DNA of 64,000 bases from Shimia thalassica (lineage in GTDB: Bacteria; Pseudomonadota; Alphaproteobacteria; Rhodobacterales; Rhodobacteraceae): NCBI RefSeq assembly GCF_001458215.1, contig NZ_CYTW01000001.1, forward strand, positions 682,001 to 746,000, in the 5' to 3' direction. Shown here in pieces: positions 1-8,202 of this stretch (positions are counted from its first letter, which is position 1; each line of letters opens with the position of its first letter). The notes under the pieces are model-generated. The model was not told the origin of the DNA. It worked only from the letters and a program-made list of their open reading frames with translations, and did no database searches. The translations under genes were made by a program, and so were the position numbers.

Positions 1-1146
1 GTTCTCCAAAAGGGCAGGGCGCTTGCGCATATAGGCCCCGTGCACGGGGGCAACATCTGTGGCTTCCATTGAATTGGTCAGGACTCGCGTTGCCACGCCA
101 TTTTCCGAAAGCTGATCAAAAATGTTCAGTGCATTTTTCGACGGCACGAAATAGGCCGACACCAGATCAACGCTCGTCTCGGCCTCAAGCGCAAAAGACG
201 CCAGATCATGTGCGAGAAATCCTTCGGTTGATTTGCCTTTTAGCCCTTTTGTCGGCGGGTCCGAAAACAACCGGACATTTGTCCACTCAAGCGGCAGGTG
301 CTTTTCCTGAATCCCCTGGGCCAGGGGCGAATGCAGGATCGCATTGTGGTACCCCGACCCGCGCGCGGTCTGTCGCGCGGCATCGGCGCTATCGGAAATT
401 GAGGGCTCGTCCGGCAGGTGTGCGGGCAATACATAATCTGCGGCATAGACAGAGCCACTGTTCCAGTAGGCATCAAAGTTGTCCGAGATCTGATCGACGA
501 TTTCGCCCAAGGCCAGCACATCCACATCAACATAATGAAAGCCCTTGCCGAACTCGAAATAGATGTCCCCAATATTGCGCCCGCCAACGATCGAGGCAAA
601 CCCGTCGAACGTGATCGATTTGTTGTGCATGCGCCGGTTCAGACGCGGAAAGTCAAAAAGGTACGAGGCCAATTTGGGCTTGCGCAACGTGAACGGGTTG
701 AAAATCCTGACTTCTGCGCTGGGCATGTTGTCCAGTTCAGCAAGCATGTTGTCGAGCCCGGAAATGCCATTGTCGTCCAACAGCAAACGAACGCGCACAC
801 CGCGCTTTGCTGCGGCTCGTAACTCGTCCAGAAGCATCACGCCGGTCGTGTCATCTTGCCAGATATAATACTGAGCATCGATCGAGGTTTGCGCTTCCTG
901 GATCAACAGCGCGCGCGCCGTAAACGCATCGCGGCCATTGGAGAGTGGCAGAACGCCTGTTTTGCCTTCATGACGCGCAACAGCGTTTTCAACAATCTGC
1001 CCCAAACTCGACGTCCATGACGCAGAGGTATGGGTTGTGGCCTCGTTGAAATTCTTGTCCGGCAAAGGAAAGACCGCACGACACACAAAAATCGCGGCGG
1101 CGATCATCAGTCCAATCGAGAGTAGGGCACGCAGCAATCTTTTCAT
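1..1146 (-). CDS. Phospholipase D-family protein (ClsC/YmdC-like), 3' end outside window
   Basis: The visible 382 residues start at an ATG (1144-1146) and run off the left edge without a stop. A hydrophobic N-terminal segment (about residues 5-25) suggests a membrane anchor or signal peptide. An HxKx4D phosphatidyl-transfer motif is complete at about H174, K176 and D181, followed by GGRN near 188-191. A second HKD motif should lie beyond the window. The order of features fits the cardiolipin synthase C type of PLD proteins, which act on phospholipids at the inner membrane; the exact substrate is inference. The gene points away from the pcm-like gene, with 266 bp between them. Confidence 0.85.
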   Translation of the reverse strand, partial: MKRLLRALLSIGLMIAAAIFVCRAVFPLPDKNFNEATTHTSASWTSSLGQIVENAVARHEGKTGVLPLSNGRDAFTARALLIQEAQTSIDAQYYIWQDDTTGVMLLDELRAAAKRGVRVRLLLDDNGISGLDNMLAELDNMPSAEVRIFNPFTLRKPKLASYLFDFPRLNRRMHNKSITFDGFASIVGGRNIGDIYFEFGKGFHYVDVDVLALGEIVDQISDNFDAYWNSGSVYAADYVLPAHLPDEPSISDSADAARQTARGSGYHNAILHSPLAQGIQEKHLPLEWTNVRLFSDPPTKGLKGKSTEGFLAHDLASFALEAETSVDLVSAYFVPSKNALNIFDQLSENGVATRVLTNSMEATDVAPVHGAYMRKRPALLEN

Positions 1147-1412
1147 ACCCAAACTATAGCAATCCAAATCCGTGACTGCATAGCGGTGCTGTTCAAGATT
1201 TTTGCGCACCGCACGTGGCTTGATTCCGTCCAGTGCTTTCAGCGCTGGAATTTGACCAGTGTGCATTCATGTGGTGGTGCACGAAGACTGCACTGATCCG
1301 CGAAAACAGCGGCAAATAGACCTCAGGCGAGGATTTAGCCGTATCAGCGTTGCCGAGCCTTTCGATCTGTGGCAAGACGAACTGAACCCGAGTCTGAACG
1401 AACGAGTTTAGT

Positions 1413-2066
1413 ATGGCTGACTATGACGCATTGCGCGAAACCATGGTGGATACCCAGATCCGCCCCTCGGATGTTACCAAGTACACAGTGATCGATGCGA
1501 TGCTGTCTGTGCCCCGCGAGGCCTATGTGCCGCGCGAAAGACGTCAGGTGGCCTATGTTGGCGACCATGTGGCGTTGGACACCGGACGTGTTGTGATGGA
1601 CCCTCGGGTTCTTGCAAAGATGCTGGATCTGGTCGACATCCAAAACGATGAACTGGTGCTGGATATTGGATCCGGCCTTGGCTATTCGGCGGCAGTGATC
1701 GCCCGCATGGCCGAAGCGGTTGTTGCTGTCGAAGACGACGAAGACCGCGTGAGCGAAGCCCAGACCATTTTGTCCGAGCAGGGCGCAGACAATGTGATCC
1801 TGCATCAGGGCGAACTGAGCGACGGCGCAAGCGCGCACGGCCCTTACGATGTCATCACCATCCAAGGCGCAGTTGAAACCTTGCCCGAGTCCATTCTGGC
1901 CCAGCTGAAAGAAGGCGGTCGTATCGTCTGTCTGTTTCAGGAAGGCGCCCTTGGAATTGTGCGGATCGGGTATCTGATCGACGGGCAGATCAACTGGCGG
2001 TTTGCCTTTAATGCGGGCGCTCCGGTTCTACCGGGATTTGAAAAGCACCGCGTTTTCAAATTGTAA
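1413..2066 (+). CDS. Protein-L-isoaspartate O-methyltransferase-like protein
   Basis: This 217-residue class I SAM-dependent methyltransferase has SAM motif I at about residues 82-91 (LVLDIGSGLG) and an acidic post-I loop (VAVEDDE). It is what automatic pipelines call Pcm, the enzyme that methylates L-isoaspartyl residues to start protein repair. However, the family's substrate-binding TISQP segment just before motif I is absent: the equivalent stretch, about residues 57-70, reads TGRVVMDPRVLAKM. Isoaspartate repair is therefore doubtful. It sits just upstream of tolC; a pcm-like gene beside tolC recurs in alphaproteobacteria. Confidence in the fold is high, in the activity low. Confidence 0.8.
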   Translation: MADYDALRETMVDTQIRPSDVTKYTVIDAMLSVPREAYVPRERRQVAYVGDHVALDTGRVVMDPRVLAKMLDLVDIQNDELVLDIGSGLGYSAAVIARMAEAVVAVEDDEDRVSEAQTILSEQGADNVILHQGELSDGASAHGPYDVITIQGAVETLPESILAQLKEGGRIVCLFQEGALGIVRIGYLIDGQINWRFAFNAGAPVLPGFEKHRVFKL

Positions 2067-2077
2067 TTTAAAAAATA

Positions 2078-2102
2078 TCAGCGCAAGGTCACATTGCGCT
2101 GA
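2078..2102. repeat. Perfect inverted repeat between pcm-like gene and tolC
   Basis: TCAGCGCAA and TTGCGCTGA form 9-bp arms around a 7-bp spacer, starting 11 bases after the pcm-like stop codon and ending 22 bases before the tolC start. An A-rich run precedes it on the plus strand, and no T-run follows, so it is not a convincing plus-strand terminator. It may be a regulator site or an mRNA processing/attenuation hairpin. Confidence 0.5.
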
Positions 2103-2124
2103 AACACGACAGGTCGGGGGTCAC

Positions 2125-3543
2125 ATGGCTCGAGGAATTCTGAACTCGGTGAAGGCCGGGTTTTTTGCAGTATCGGCAGCGGTGATCGTACCGGTTGCTT
2201 CTCACGCTGAAACTTTGGCGGATGCGCTAGCCAGCGCATACACACACAGTGGTCTTCTGCAGCAAAACCGCGCTCTGTTGCGTGCTGCTGACGAAGATGT
2301 GGCGGCCACCTATGCCCTGCTGCGTCCCGTTCTGAACTGGTCAAGCACCGTAACACAGGATTTCGGGACCTACTCGTCGTCCTCGACAAGCGGTCTTGAT
2401 GTGAGCCTTGATTCGACCGAAGCGTTCTTTGGTCTCGGCTTCGAGCTGCTCCTTTATGATAACGGCGCGACACGCTTTGCGGTGGATGCTGCCAAAGAAA
2501 CGGTTCTGTCGACTCGTCAAACGCTGGTGAATGTTGAACAGGCAATCCTGTTCGAAGCCGTTCAGGGCTTCATGGACGTTGTGCGGGATGCACAAATTGT
2601 TCAGCTTCAGCAAAACAACCTTCGCCTTGTGGCCCGCGAATTGCAGGCTGCCAAAGACCGTTTTGAAGTTGGTGAAGTCACCCGAACCGATGTCGCCCTT
2701 GCCGAAGCCCGCCTTGCTGGCGGTCGTGCGGATCTTGCCGTGGCACAAGGAAACCTGATGCAGGCACGCGAACGTTTCGCAGCCGCCACAGGTCACCAGC
2801 CGGGTGCCTTGGTGGCACCTTCGGTTGCACCGAAAACACCTGCGTCGCTCGATGACGCCAAAGCCGTCGCCATCCGGTCTCACCCGTTGATGATCAAGGC
2901 ACAGCACGACATCACCACTGCCGAAATCGGCGTCATGCGTGCCCGCGCCCTCATGGGGCCGTCGGTCAAGCTGCAGGGCTCCTACGGCCTTACCGAAGAT
3001 TTTAGCGACCCCTACAGCACCCACGCCGGAAGCGTCGGTATCAGTGCCACAGGCATCATCTATCAAGGTGGCCGCCAGTCCGCGCTCTATCGTCAGGCCA
3101 TGGCCAACCGCGACGCGACACGTGCGGGTCTGCACGACACGCGCCACGCGATTCGCCAACAAGCCGGTAACGCATGGGCCATCCTGTCCGCAGCGACTGC
3201 ACAGCTTGCCGCCAGCGGCGAACAGATCGAAGCCTCGCAAATCGCATTTGACGGTATTCGTGAAGAAGCCAAACTCGGGTCGCGTACAACACTTGATGTG
3301 TTGATCGCGGAACAAGACCTGCTGGATGCAAAATCCAACCGGATCACCGCGCAAGCGGCGCAATACTCTGCCGCATATGGCGTTTTGTCTTCGATGGGCC
3401 TTTTGACGGCGGACCATCTCAACCTGAATGTCGAGAAATACGACCCTGTTGCTTATTACAACCTGGTTGAAGATGCGCCCACGATCAGCTCGAAGCGCGG
3501 CAAGCAACTCGACAAGGTTTTGCGCGCAATCGGCAAAGAGTAA
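2125..3543 (+). CDS. tolC: TolC family outer membrane efflux protein
   Basis: This 472-residue protein starts with a charged segment and a hydrophobic core ending in SHAE near residue 28, a typical Sec signal peptide. The mature part opens with TLADALASAY, the usual start of TolC proteins, and shows the two internally similar halves of alternating helical and strand segments expected of the family. It should form the trimeric outer-membrane exit duct for type I secretion and tripartite efflux pumps. I chose the ATG at 2125 because it gives a clean signal peptide; an in-frame codon at 2002 would overlap the upstream gene. Confidence 0.9.
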   Translation: MARGILNSVKAGFFAVSAAVIVPVASHAETLADALASAYTHSGLLQQNRALLRAADEDVAATYALLRPVLNWSSTVTQDFGTYSSSSTSGLDVSLDSTEAFFGLGFELLLYDNGATRFAVDAAKETVLSTRQTLVNVEQAILFEAVQGFMDVVRDAQIVQLQQNNLRLVARELQAAKDRFEVGEVTRTDVALAEARLAGGRADLAVAQGNLMQARERFAAATGHQPGALVAPSVAPKTPASLDDAKAVAIRSHPLMIKAQHDITTAEIGVMRARALMGPSVKLQGSYGLTEDFSDPYSTHAGSVGISATGIIYQGGRQSALYRQAMANRDATRAGLHDTRHAIRQQAGNAWAILSAATAQLAASGEQIEASQIAFDGIREEAKLGSRTTLDVLIAEQDLLDAKSNRITAQAAQYSAAYGVLSSMGLLTADHLNLNVEKYDPVAYYNLVEDAPTISSKRGKQLDKVLRAIGKE

Positions 3544-3603
3544 CAATTTTCGCTATCTGTTGTGCGAAAATTCCCGAGGGGCTAAACTCTTTCGGAGGCT
3601 AGA

Positions 3604-4527
3604 GTGGTATGTGCAATGTCTGATCCAGTAAGCAATGCGGAAATCGAAGACGTGCTGTCGTCAATTCGGCGGCTTGTCTCCGAAGGGGGACGTCCGGTTG
3701 AAGCGGGGCTTGTGAAATCGCATGTGCATAAAGCGGAAACCCCTGTTGCCGACACGCCCGAGCCTGCTGACCGTCTGGTTCTGACCCCCGCGTTGCGGAT
3801 CGCCGACGAAGAGGAACTCCCCTCTGAGGATACCTCTGAAGAGGTCGAAATCATCAGTGAAATAAGCGCTGATGCGCTGGCTGACGAGGCGGACGAAGAC
3901 GTGTCAGACGAGGCGCAGGAAGACGCATCCGAACTGGTGTTTACACATGTGGACTATGACGCCGAAGACGACAGCGAAACCTGGGTTGAAGACGCCGAAG
4001 ACACCATCGAAGAGGTCTATGACGAAGACCAGCCCGGCGACGAAGTTTACGACATCGAAGCCGAATCCGAGGACGCGCTAGAGGCCGAAGACGGCTTTGC
4101 GCTGCCGGACCCCGATTCGCGGATTTTGCGTTGGGAGAGTGTCTCCAACCCGAAGATCGAACCATACGAGCCGGATGAACCGGGTGACAGCGATTATGCT
4201 GGCACAAATATTGAGCCGCTCCAGTGGCATGGTCGTGATTACCAGGACACGACATCCGCTGATCTGGCTGACACAATGGCAGAAAGCATCGAGGCCGAAG
4301 CCGTGGCCTATGCCGAAGAAGAGATTGAACACAGCATCGCGCCGGAACTGAGCGAAACAGACGGCGATGAGTCCATCACTTTGGATGAGGCAATGCTGCG
4401 CGAGATGGTGGCTGATATCGTGCGTCAGGAATTGCAGGGCACATTGGGCGAACGTATTACGCGCAATGTGCGCAAACTGGTCCGCCGGGAAATCCACCGG
4501 GCGCTGGCCGCTCACGATTTGGGCTAG
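3604..4527 (+). CDS. DUF2497 domain protein, PopZ-like polar organiser
   Basis: This 307-residue protein has three zones: a short N-terminal helix (SNAEIEDVLSSIRRLVSE), a long very acidic Pro/Asp/Glu-rich middle (about 45-240), and a basic C-terminal helical region (about 255-305, with LREMVADIVRQELQGTLGER). This is the architecture of PopZ/DUF2497, which in Caulobacter self-assembles at the cell pole and anchors the chromosome origin. GGAGG at 3594-3598 sits 5 bases before the GTG at 3604; the ATG at 3616 (MSDPVS...) is the alternative and resembles family N-termini. The gene follows tolC by about 60 bases. The function is inferred from architecture. Confidence 0.8.
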   Translation: MVCAMSDPVSNAEIEDVLSSIRRLVSEGGRPVEAGLVKSHVHKAETPVADTPEPADRLVLTPALRIADEEELPSEDTSEEVEIISEISADALADEADEDVSDEAQEDASELVFTHVDYDAEDDSETWVEDAEDTIEEVYDEDQPGDEVYDIEAESEDALEAEDGFALPDPDSRILRWESVSNPKIEPYEPDEPGDSDYAGTNIEPLQWHGRDYQDTTSADLADTMAESIEAEAVAYAEEEIEHSIAPELSETDGDESITLDEAMLREMVADIVRQELQGTLGERITRNVRKLVRREIHRALAAHDLG

Positions 4528-4618
4528 GGCATTTCTGCCCGCTCAGCGGGATAACGTCCAAGCGCGGCTCGCAGCGGACCTAATCTGATCAACAAGCCTA
4601 TCGATTTTGCACAAAAGA

Positions 4619-4650
4619 AAAGCGCGCCTATGTGGCGCGCTTGTTCTTAA
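4619..4650. terminator. Bidirectional intrinsic terminator between PopZ-like and DUF6280-like genes
   Basis: AAGCGCGCC and GGCGCGCTT (4620-4628 and 4634-4642) form a 9-bp stem with a 5-base loop. Read on the minus strand it is followed by TTTCTTTTG, which suits the minus-strand gene ending at 4670. On the plus strand the tail GTTCTT is weaker. Confidence 0.7.
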
Positions 4651-4669
4651 AAGTGCTTAGGTGATGTGA

Positions 4670-4990
4670 TCAGGCGGCTTCTGCCTGTTGTGCAGCATTG
4701 CGACGTTCGCTTTCTTCGCGCGACAGCGCAACCGAGGTGCGAACACCTTTTGCCACAAAATCCATCAAGCCCGAAACAACACGTTCATTCGGGTCAATTC
4801 CTGCACAGCTCAACACTTCGCGACCATCGCGCGAACGTGCCCAGCGGGCAATTTGTTCTGGGCCATTACCGTATTTTTTGTCATCGGCAATGGCATCGTC
4901 CAAAGCGGCCAGCACCACGGCAGCAAAAAGTTTGCGTGCGCGGTTACCTTGTTCATTATTGAAAGCCGTTCCATCAACGAAATCTCGCAT
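4670..4990 (-). CDS. DUF6280-like small protein
   Basis: This 106-residue soluble protein begins MRDFVDGTAFNNEQGNRA and ends in an Ala/Glu-rich tail. It has no signal peptide or membrane segment. From memory it matches a small, very strongly conserved Rhodobacterales family (DUF6280) of unknown function; I am fairly but not fully sure of the family number. The composition suggests a compact helical protein, and two cysteine-free halves give no enzyme motif. It is divergent from efp across 218 bp. Confidence 0.65.
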   Translation of the reverse strand: MRDFVDGTAFNNEQGNRARKLFAAVVLAALDDAIADDKKYGNGPEQIARWARSRDGREVLSCAGIDPNERVVSGLMDFVAKGVRTSVALSREESERRNAAQQAEAA

Positions 4991-5208
4991 CTCGTCGTCC
5001 TTGTATTATTGCTCTTGCGTTTTCGGCGTGGCGCCCGTTATGGCGTACTCTTGTCGATTCGGATAGGGCGTTTATGCATAACATCTATGCAAAATACGCA
5101 TGGCTTGATGAAAGCTATCTACGAGATAGGTTGCCTTGCCTCCTGTCAACGGGCCAGATATAGGTGCTGGCAATCTCATATCAACCCTTTTGACACGGTT
5201 TTGTCACA

Positions 5209-5772
5209 ATGCCCAAGATCAACGGAAATGAAATTCGCCCCGGCGCTGTGCTGGAACATAACGGTGGCCTTTGGGCTGCGGTAAAGGTCGATCACGTGAA
5301 GCCCGGCAAAGGCGGCGCCTTCGCTCAGGTCGAAATGCGCAACCTGCGCAACGGTTCGAAACTGAACGAACGCTTCCGCAGTGCCGACAAGGTCGAGCGC
5401 GTGCGCCTGGAGCAAAAAGATCAACAATTTCTGTATGAAGACGACGGAATGCTGATCTTTATGGACACCGAAACCTACGAGCAAATCCAGCTTCCTGCTG
5501 ACTTGCTCGGAGAGCGTCGCCCCTTCCTGCAGGACGGTATGACCATCGTTGTCGAGTTCTACGAAAGCGAAGCGTTGAACGCGAGCCTGCCTCAGAAAGT
5601 GACCTGCAAGATCGTCGAAACCGAGCCTGTTGTAAAAGGTCAGACCGCTGCAAATTCATTTAAACCTGCGGTTCTCGACAACGGTGTGCGCGTCATGGTG
5701 CCGCCTTTTGTCGGCCAGGACGAAGACATCGTGGTGAACACAGAGACCATGGAATACGTTGAACGCGCCTAA
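5209..5772 (+). CDS. efp: Elongation factor P
   Basis: The protein has 187 residues, the normal length for EF-P, with the three beta-barrel domains recognisable from [12 protein letters not shown] through the C-terminal [15 protein letters not shown] binds between the ribosomal P and E sites and relieves stalling at polyproline. The tip residue of domain I is a lysine at position 34 (PGKGG), the type modified by EpmA/EpmB beta-lysylation rather than by rhamnosylation of arginine. The modifying enzymes are not in this window. An intrinsic terminator follows directly. Confidence 0.97.
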   Translation: MPKINGNEIRPGAVLEHNGGLWAAVKVDHVKPGKGGAFAQVEMRNLRNGSKLNERFRSADKVERVRLEQKDQQFLYEDDGMLIFMDTETYEQIQLPADLLGERRPFLQDGMTIVVEFYESEALNASLPQKVTCKIVETEPVVKGQTAANSFKPAVLDNGVRVMVPPFVGQDEDIVVNTETMEYVERA

Positions 5773-5793
5773 ATGACGTCGCGTCTTTTTTTG

Positions 5794-5824
5794 AAAGGCC
5801 TGCCTTTTGGGCGGGCCTTTTGCA
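5794..5824 (+). terminator. Intrinsic terminator after efp
   Basis: AAAGGCCTGCC (5794-5804) pairs with GGCGGGCCTTT (5810-5820) with one G-U pair, followed by TTTGC. It lies 22 bases after the efp stop. Confidence 0.8.
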
Positions 5825-5901
5825 TTTTTGGGCAGAGCGCGGTGGAAATTTGAGCGAAAAAATCACAGATTCCGGTGTCGCGGGGGCCGGATTTGACAGA
5901 A

Positions 5902-6708
5902 TCAGACCCCCAAAGAGGTCAGCCTGCTGTCGACCATCCCGACATATCCCGCACCAAACAGACGCAGGTGGACCAGTGCGGGCCAAAGTTGATAGACCGG
6001 CATCCGTTGCTGCCATCCGGTCGCGGGCGTGCCATAGCCCTCCCAGAAGGCATCCGGCGGGGTGGCGAACAGATGAAGCATGGCAAGATCCACTTCGGGA
6101 TCGCCAAAATAGCACGCAGGATCGATCAAAAAGGCATGGCGCGGTGTAAACACGGCGTTCCCAACCCAGAGGTCCCCGTGCAGCAGTGCTTTCGGAGGAT
6201 CCGGAAGCAGCTCGGGAAGCCTCTCGATCAAAACATCCAGTCGCTTGCGCAGGTCAACGGGCACGCCTTTCGATAAGGCGCGCAGGCGATTTTCGCCCCA
6301 AAATGCAAACCAGCTGGTTTCGGGTGTGTTGCGAATGGGGACCGACCCAAAGGCATAGTCCTCCTGCCATCCGAAATGCGCGCCTGTGGTGCGGTGCAAC
6401 TGTCCAAGGCTCTGCCCAAGGTCCCGCCAACCGGCGGGCGTCGGTGCGGCTTCTGGCAGGGCTTCCAGAAACAGATGCGGGCCATAGCTGCCAAGAACTT
6501 GCGGGCTGCGGGCGCCTGTCTGTGCAATAGCCAACAACATACGGGATTCCACAGCCGTCAAAGGGCCGGATTTCGACACAAGGCTTTGGCCGTCTTCCAA
6601 GGTCAGGAAGGAGACATCCGACAGGTCCCCGCCATGCAGCCGTTGTGCGGCGACAACCGGTTGCCCGAAAACATGCCTGATAGCAGTTCTCAGGTCGTCC
6701 GGGATCAT
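5902..6708 (-). CDS. Fructosamine kinase family protein
   Basis: This 268-residue kinase carries the catalytic loop LLHGDLWVGN and the metal-binding segment LIDPACYFGDPEVDLAML, both diagnostic of the fructosamine kinase/ketosamine-3-kinase family. These enzymes phosphorylate sugar adducts on lysines (ribulosamines or fructosamines) so that they fall off, repairing glycated proteins. The start ATG overlaps the stop of ygfZ by four bases (ATGA), so the two are translationally coupled. The bacterial substrate is usually not established; only the family assignment is secure. Confidence 0.9.
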   Translation of the reverse strand: MIPDDLRTAIRHVFGQPVVAAQRLHGGDLSDVSFLTLEDGQSLVSKSGPLTAVESRMLLAIAQTGARSPQVLGSYGPHLFLEALPEAAPTPAGWRDLGQSLGQLHRTTGAHFGWQEDYAFGSVPIRNTPETSWFAFWGENRLRALSKGVPVDLRKRLDVLIERLPELLPDPPKALLHGDLWVGNAVFTPRHAFLIDPACYFGDPEVDLAMLHLFATPPDAFWEGYGTPATGWQQRMPVYQLWPALVHLRLFGAGYVGMVDSRLTSLGV

Positions 6709-7445
6709 TTGGTCCAGGAAACCTTTGCCGTGCCGGCTTCCATGTCCGGACCCGCGCGATCAAACCGCAGATAGGCAATGGCGCTGTCGCCGGATCGTGT
6801 CAGAAGGGTGCCAACCGCCTTGCCGCCCGAGGTGATTTCTGTGCCGGTTTCCGCAGGGCCAGTGACCGAAACCACAGACAACCCTTTGCGCAACTCGGTT
6901 TTGTGTTTCATGCGCGCGGTGACTTCCTGACCCACATAACAGCCTTTGCGGAAATCAACGCCGTTGAGCCGCTCGAAACCGGATTCAAGGATATAGCTGT
7001 CGCCGGTCAATTCGATGCCGGTTTCCGGCACACAATGGGCCACACGCAAGGCATCCCAATCCGTGGTGTCATCTGATTGTTCGGTTTCGCGATAGGCGCG
7101 CCATCCCAGTTCGGGAAGACGTGGGTCTGTCATGGCGTCTTCGGGCGCTTCACCAAGGCCACGATGCACGAACAGCGCGCTTTCCGCGATATCGACCTGC
7201 GCGCGCAGCTTGTACATGGTCAGGCGCGGCACAAGCGTTTGTGCCAGTTCGGACTCCACATCAAGAAGGATGCTGTCCCCGCGGCGCGACAAGAAGAAAT
7301 CCGCGAGGTATTTCCCCTGAGGCGTGAGGATGGCGGCATAAACCAACCCCTGATCAAGGTGGCTGACGTCATTGGTCACCAATCCCTGCAAGAAATGCTC
7401 GGCATCGGGTCCTTTGATTTCGAAAACGCTACGTTTGCGGGTCAT
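6705..7445 (-). CDS. ygfZ: YgfZ/GcvT-like folate-binding protein
   Basis: This 246-residue protein contains the signature KGCYVGQE with its essential cysteine, and an N-terminal GcvT-like folate-binding fold (FLQGLVTNDV, LTPQGKYLADFFL). YgfZ works with tetrahydrofolate to maintain certain iron-sulfur enzymes such as the tRNA methylthiotransferase MiaB. Two in-frame ATGs occur at 7451 and 7445; AGGA lies directly against the first but 6 bases before the second, so I prefer 7445. It is the first gene of a two-gene unit with the fructosamine kinase. Confidence 0.9.
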   Translation of the reverse strand: MTRKRSVFEIKGPDAEHFLQGLVTNDVSHLDQGLVYAAILTPQGKYLADFFLSRRGDSILLDVESELAQTLVPRLTMYKLRAQVDIAESALFVHRGLGEAPEDAMTDPRLPELGWRAYRETEQSDDTTDWDALRVAHCVPETGIELTGDSYILESGFERLNGVDFRKGCYVGQEVTARMKHKTELRKGLSVVSVTGPAETGTEITSGGKAVGTLLTRSGDSAIAYLRFDRAGPDMEAGTAKVSWTK

Positions 7446-7516
7446 GGTCATTCCTGTTCTTACGGCTTCCAGTCATATAGACAGAAAAATGCCATGCAAC
7501 AGGGCAGGAGACAGAA

Positions 7517-8200
7517 ATGCGCGCACCGGTATCCGTCGTGATCCCAACCTTGAACGCTGCGGCGCCCCTTCCGGCCTGTCTTGCGGCGCTCTATGAGGGC
7601 GTTCAGGCAGGCATCATTCGCGAGCTGATCGTGGTGGATGGCGGCTCTGACGATGATACCAGAACCATCGCCGACGAGGCAGGTGCGACGCTGGTGTCCT
7701 CTGCGCCGTCGCGGGGCGGGCAATTGCGGGCCGGTGTGGCGGCCTCAAAAGGTGGCTGGGTGCTTGTCGTGCATGCCGATACCTGTCTCGAAGAGGGCTG
7801 GAGCGACGTTGCAGAAGCCCATTTTGCCACCTCTCGAAAAGCAGGGTATTTCCACCTGTCGTTTGATCAGGGCGGCATGGCTGCCCGCTTTGTTGCCGGT
7901 TGGGCCAATCTGCGGTCACGTCTGTTTGGGCTGCCCTACGGGGATCAGGGTCTGTTGATCGCGCGGGATGTCTACGATGCGCACGGCGGGTTCGAGGATA
8001 TCCCCCTGATGGAAGATGTCGCGATGGCACGCGCCTTGAAGGGACAGCTTGCGCCGTTGCAGGCAAAGGCCATCACCAGCGCCGACAAATACCAACGTCA
8101 AGGGTGGCTGCGTCGCGGCGCGCGCAACCTGTCAACGCTGGTGAGATACCTCGTTGGGGTCTCTCCGCAAACGCTTGCCGAAAGCTATCGACGCCCCTGA
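7517..8200 (+). CDS. TIGR04283-like family 2 glycosyltransferase
   Basis: This 227-residue GT-A fold enzyme shows SVVIPTLNAA at the N-terminus, the DGGSDDDT nucleotide-sugar motif near residue 42 and HADT as the metal-binding DXD-type site. SRGGQLRAG and YGDQGLLI are typical of the TIGR04283 group, which pipelines name arsenosugar biosynthesis glycosyltransferase. No arsenic genes (ArsS, ArsM) lie nearby, so the arsenosugar label should not be taken over. GGAG sits 8 bases before the ATG. It is divergent from ygfZ. Confidence 0.8.
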   Translation: MRAPVSVVIPTLNAAAPLPACLAALYEGVQAGIIRELIVVDGGSDDDTRTIADEAGATLVSSAPSRGGQLRAGVAASKGGWVLVVHADTCLEEGWSDVAEAHFATSRKAGYFHLSFDQGGMAARFVAGWANLRSRLFGLPYGDQGLLIARDVYDAHGGFEDIPLMEDVAMARALKGQLAPLQAKAITSADKYQRQGWLRRGARNLSTLVRYLVGVSPQTLAESYRRP

Positions 8201-8202
8201 CC

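Noticed and set aside
5115-5129. CTATCT-ACG-AGATAG palindrome upstream of efp
   Set aside because: Short arms in AT-rich promoter DNA; not distinguishable from chance without conservation data.
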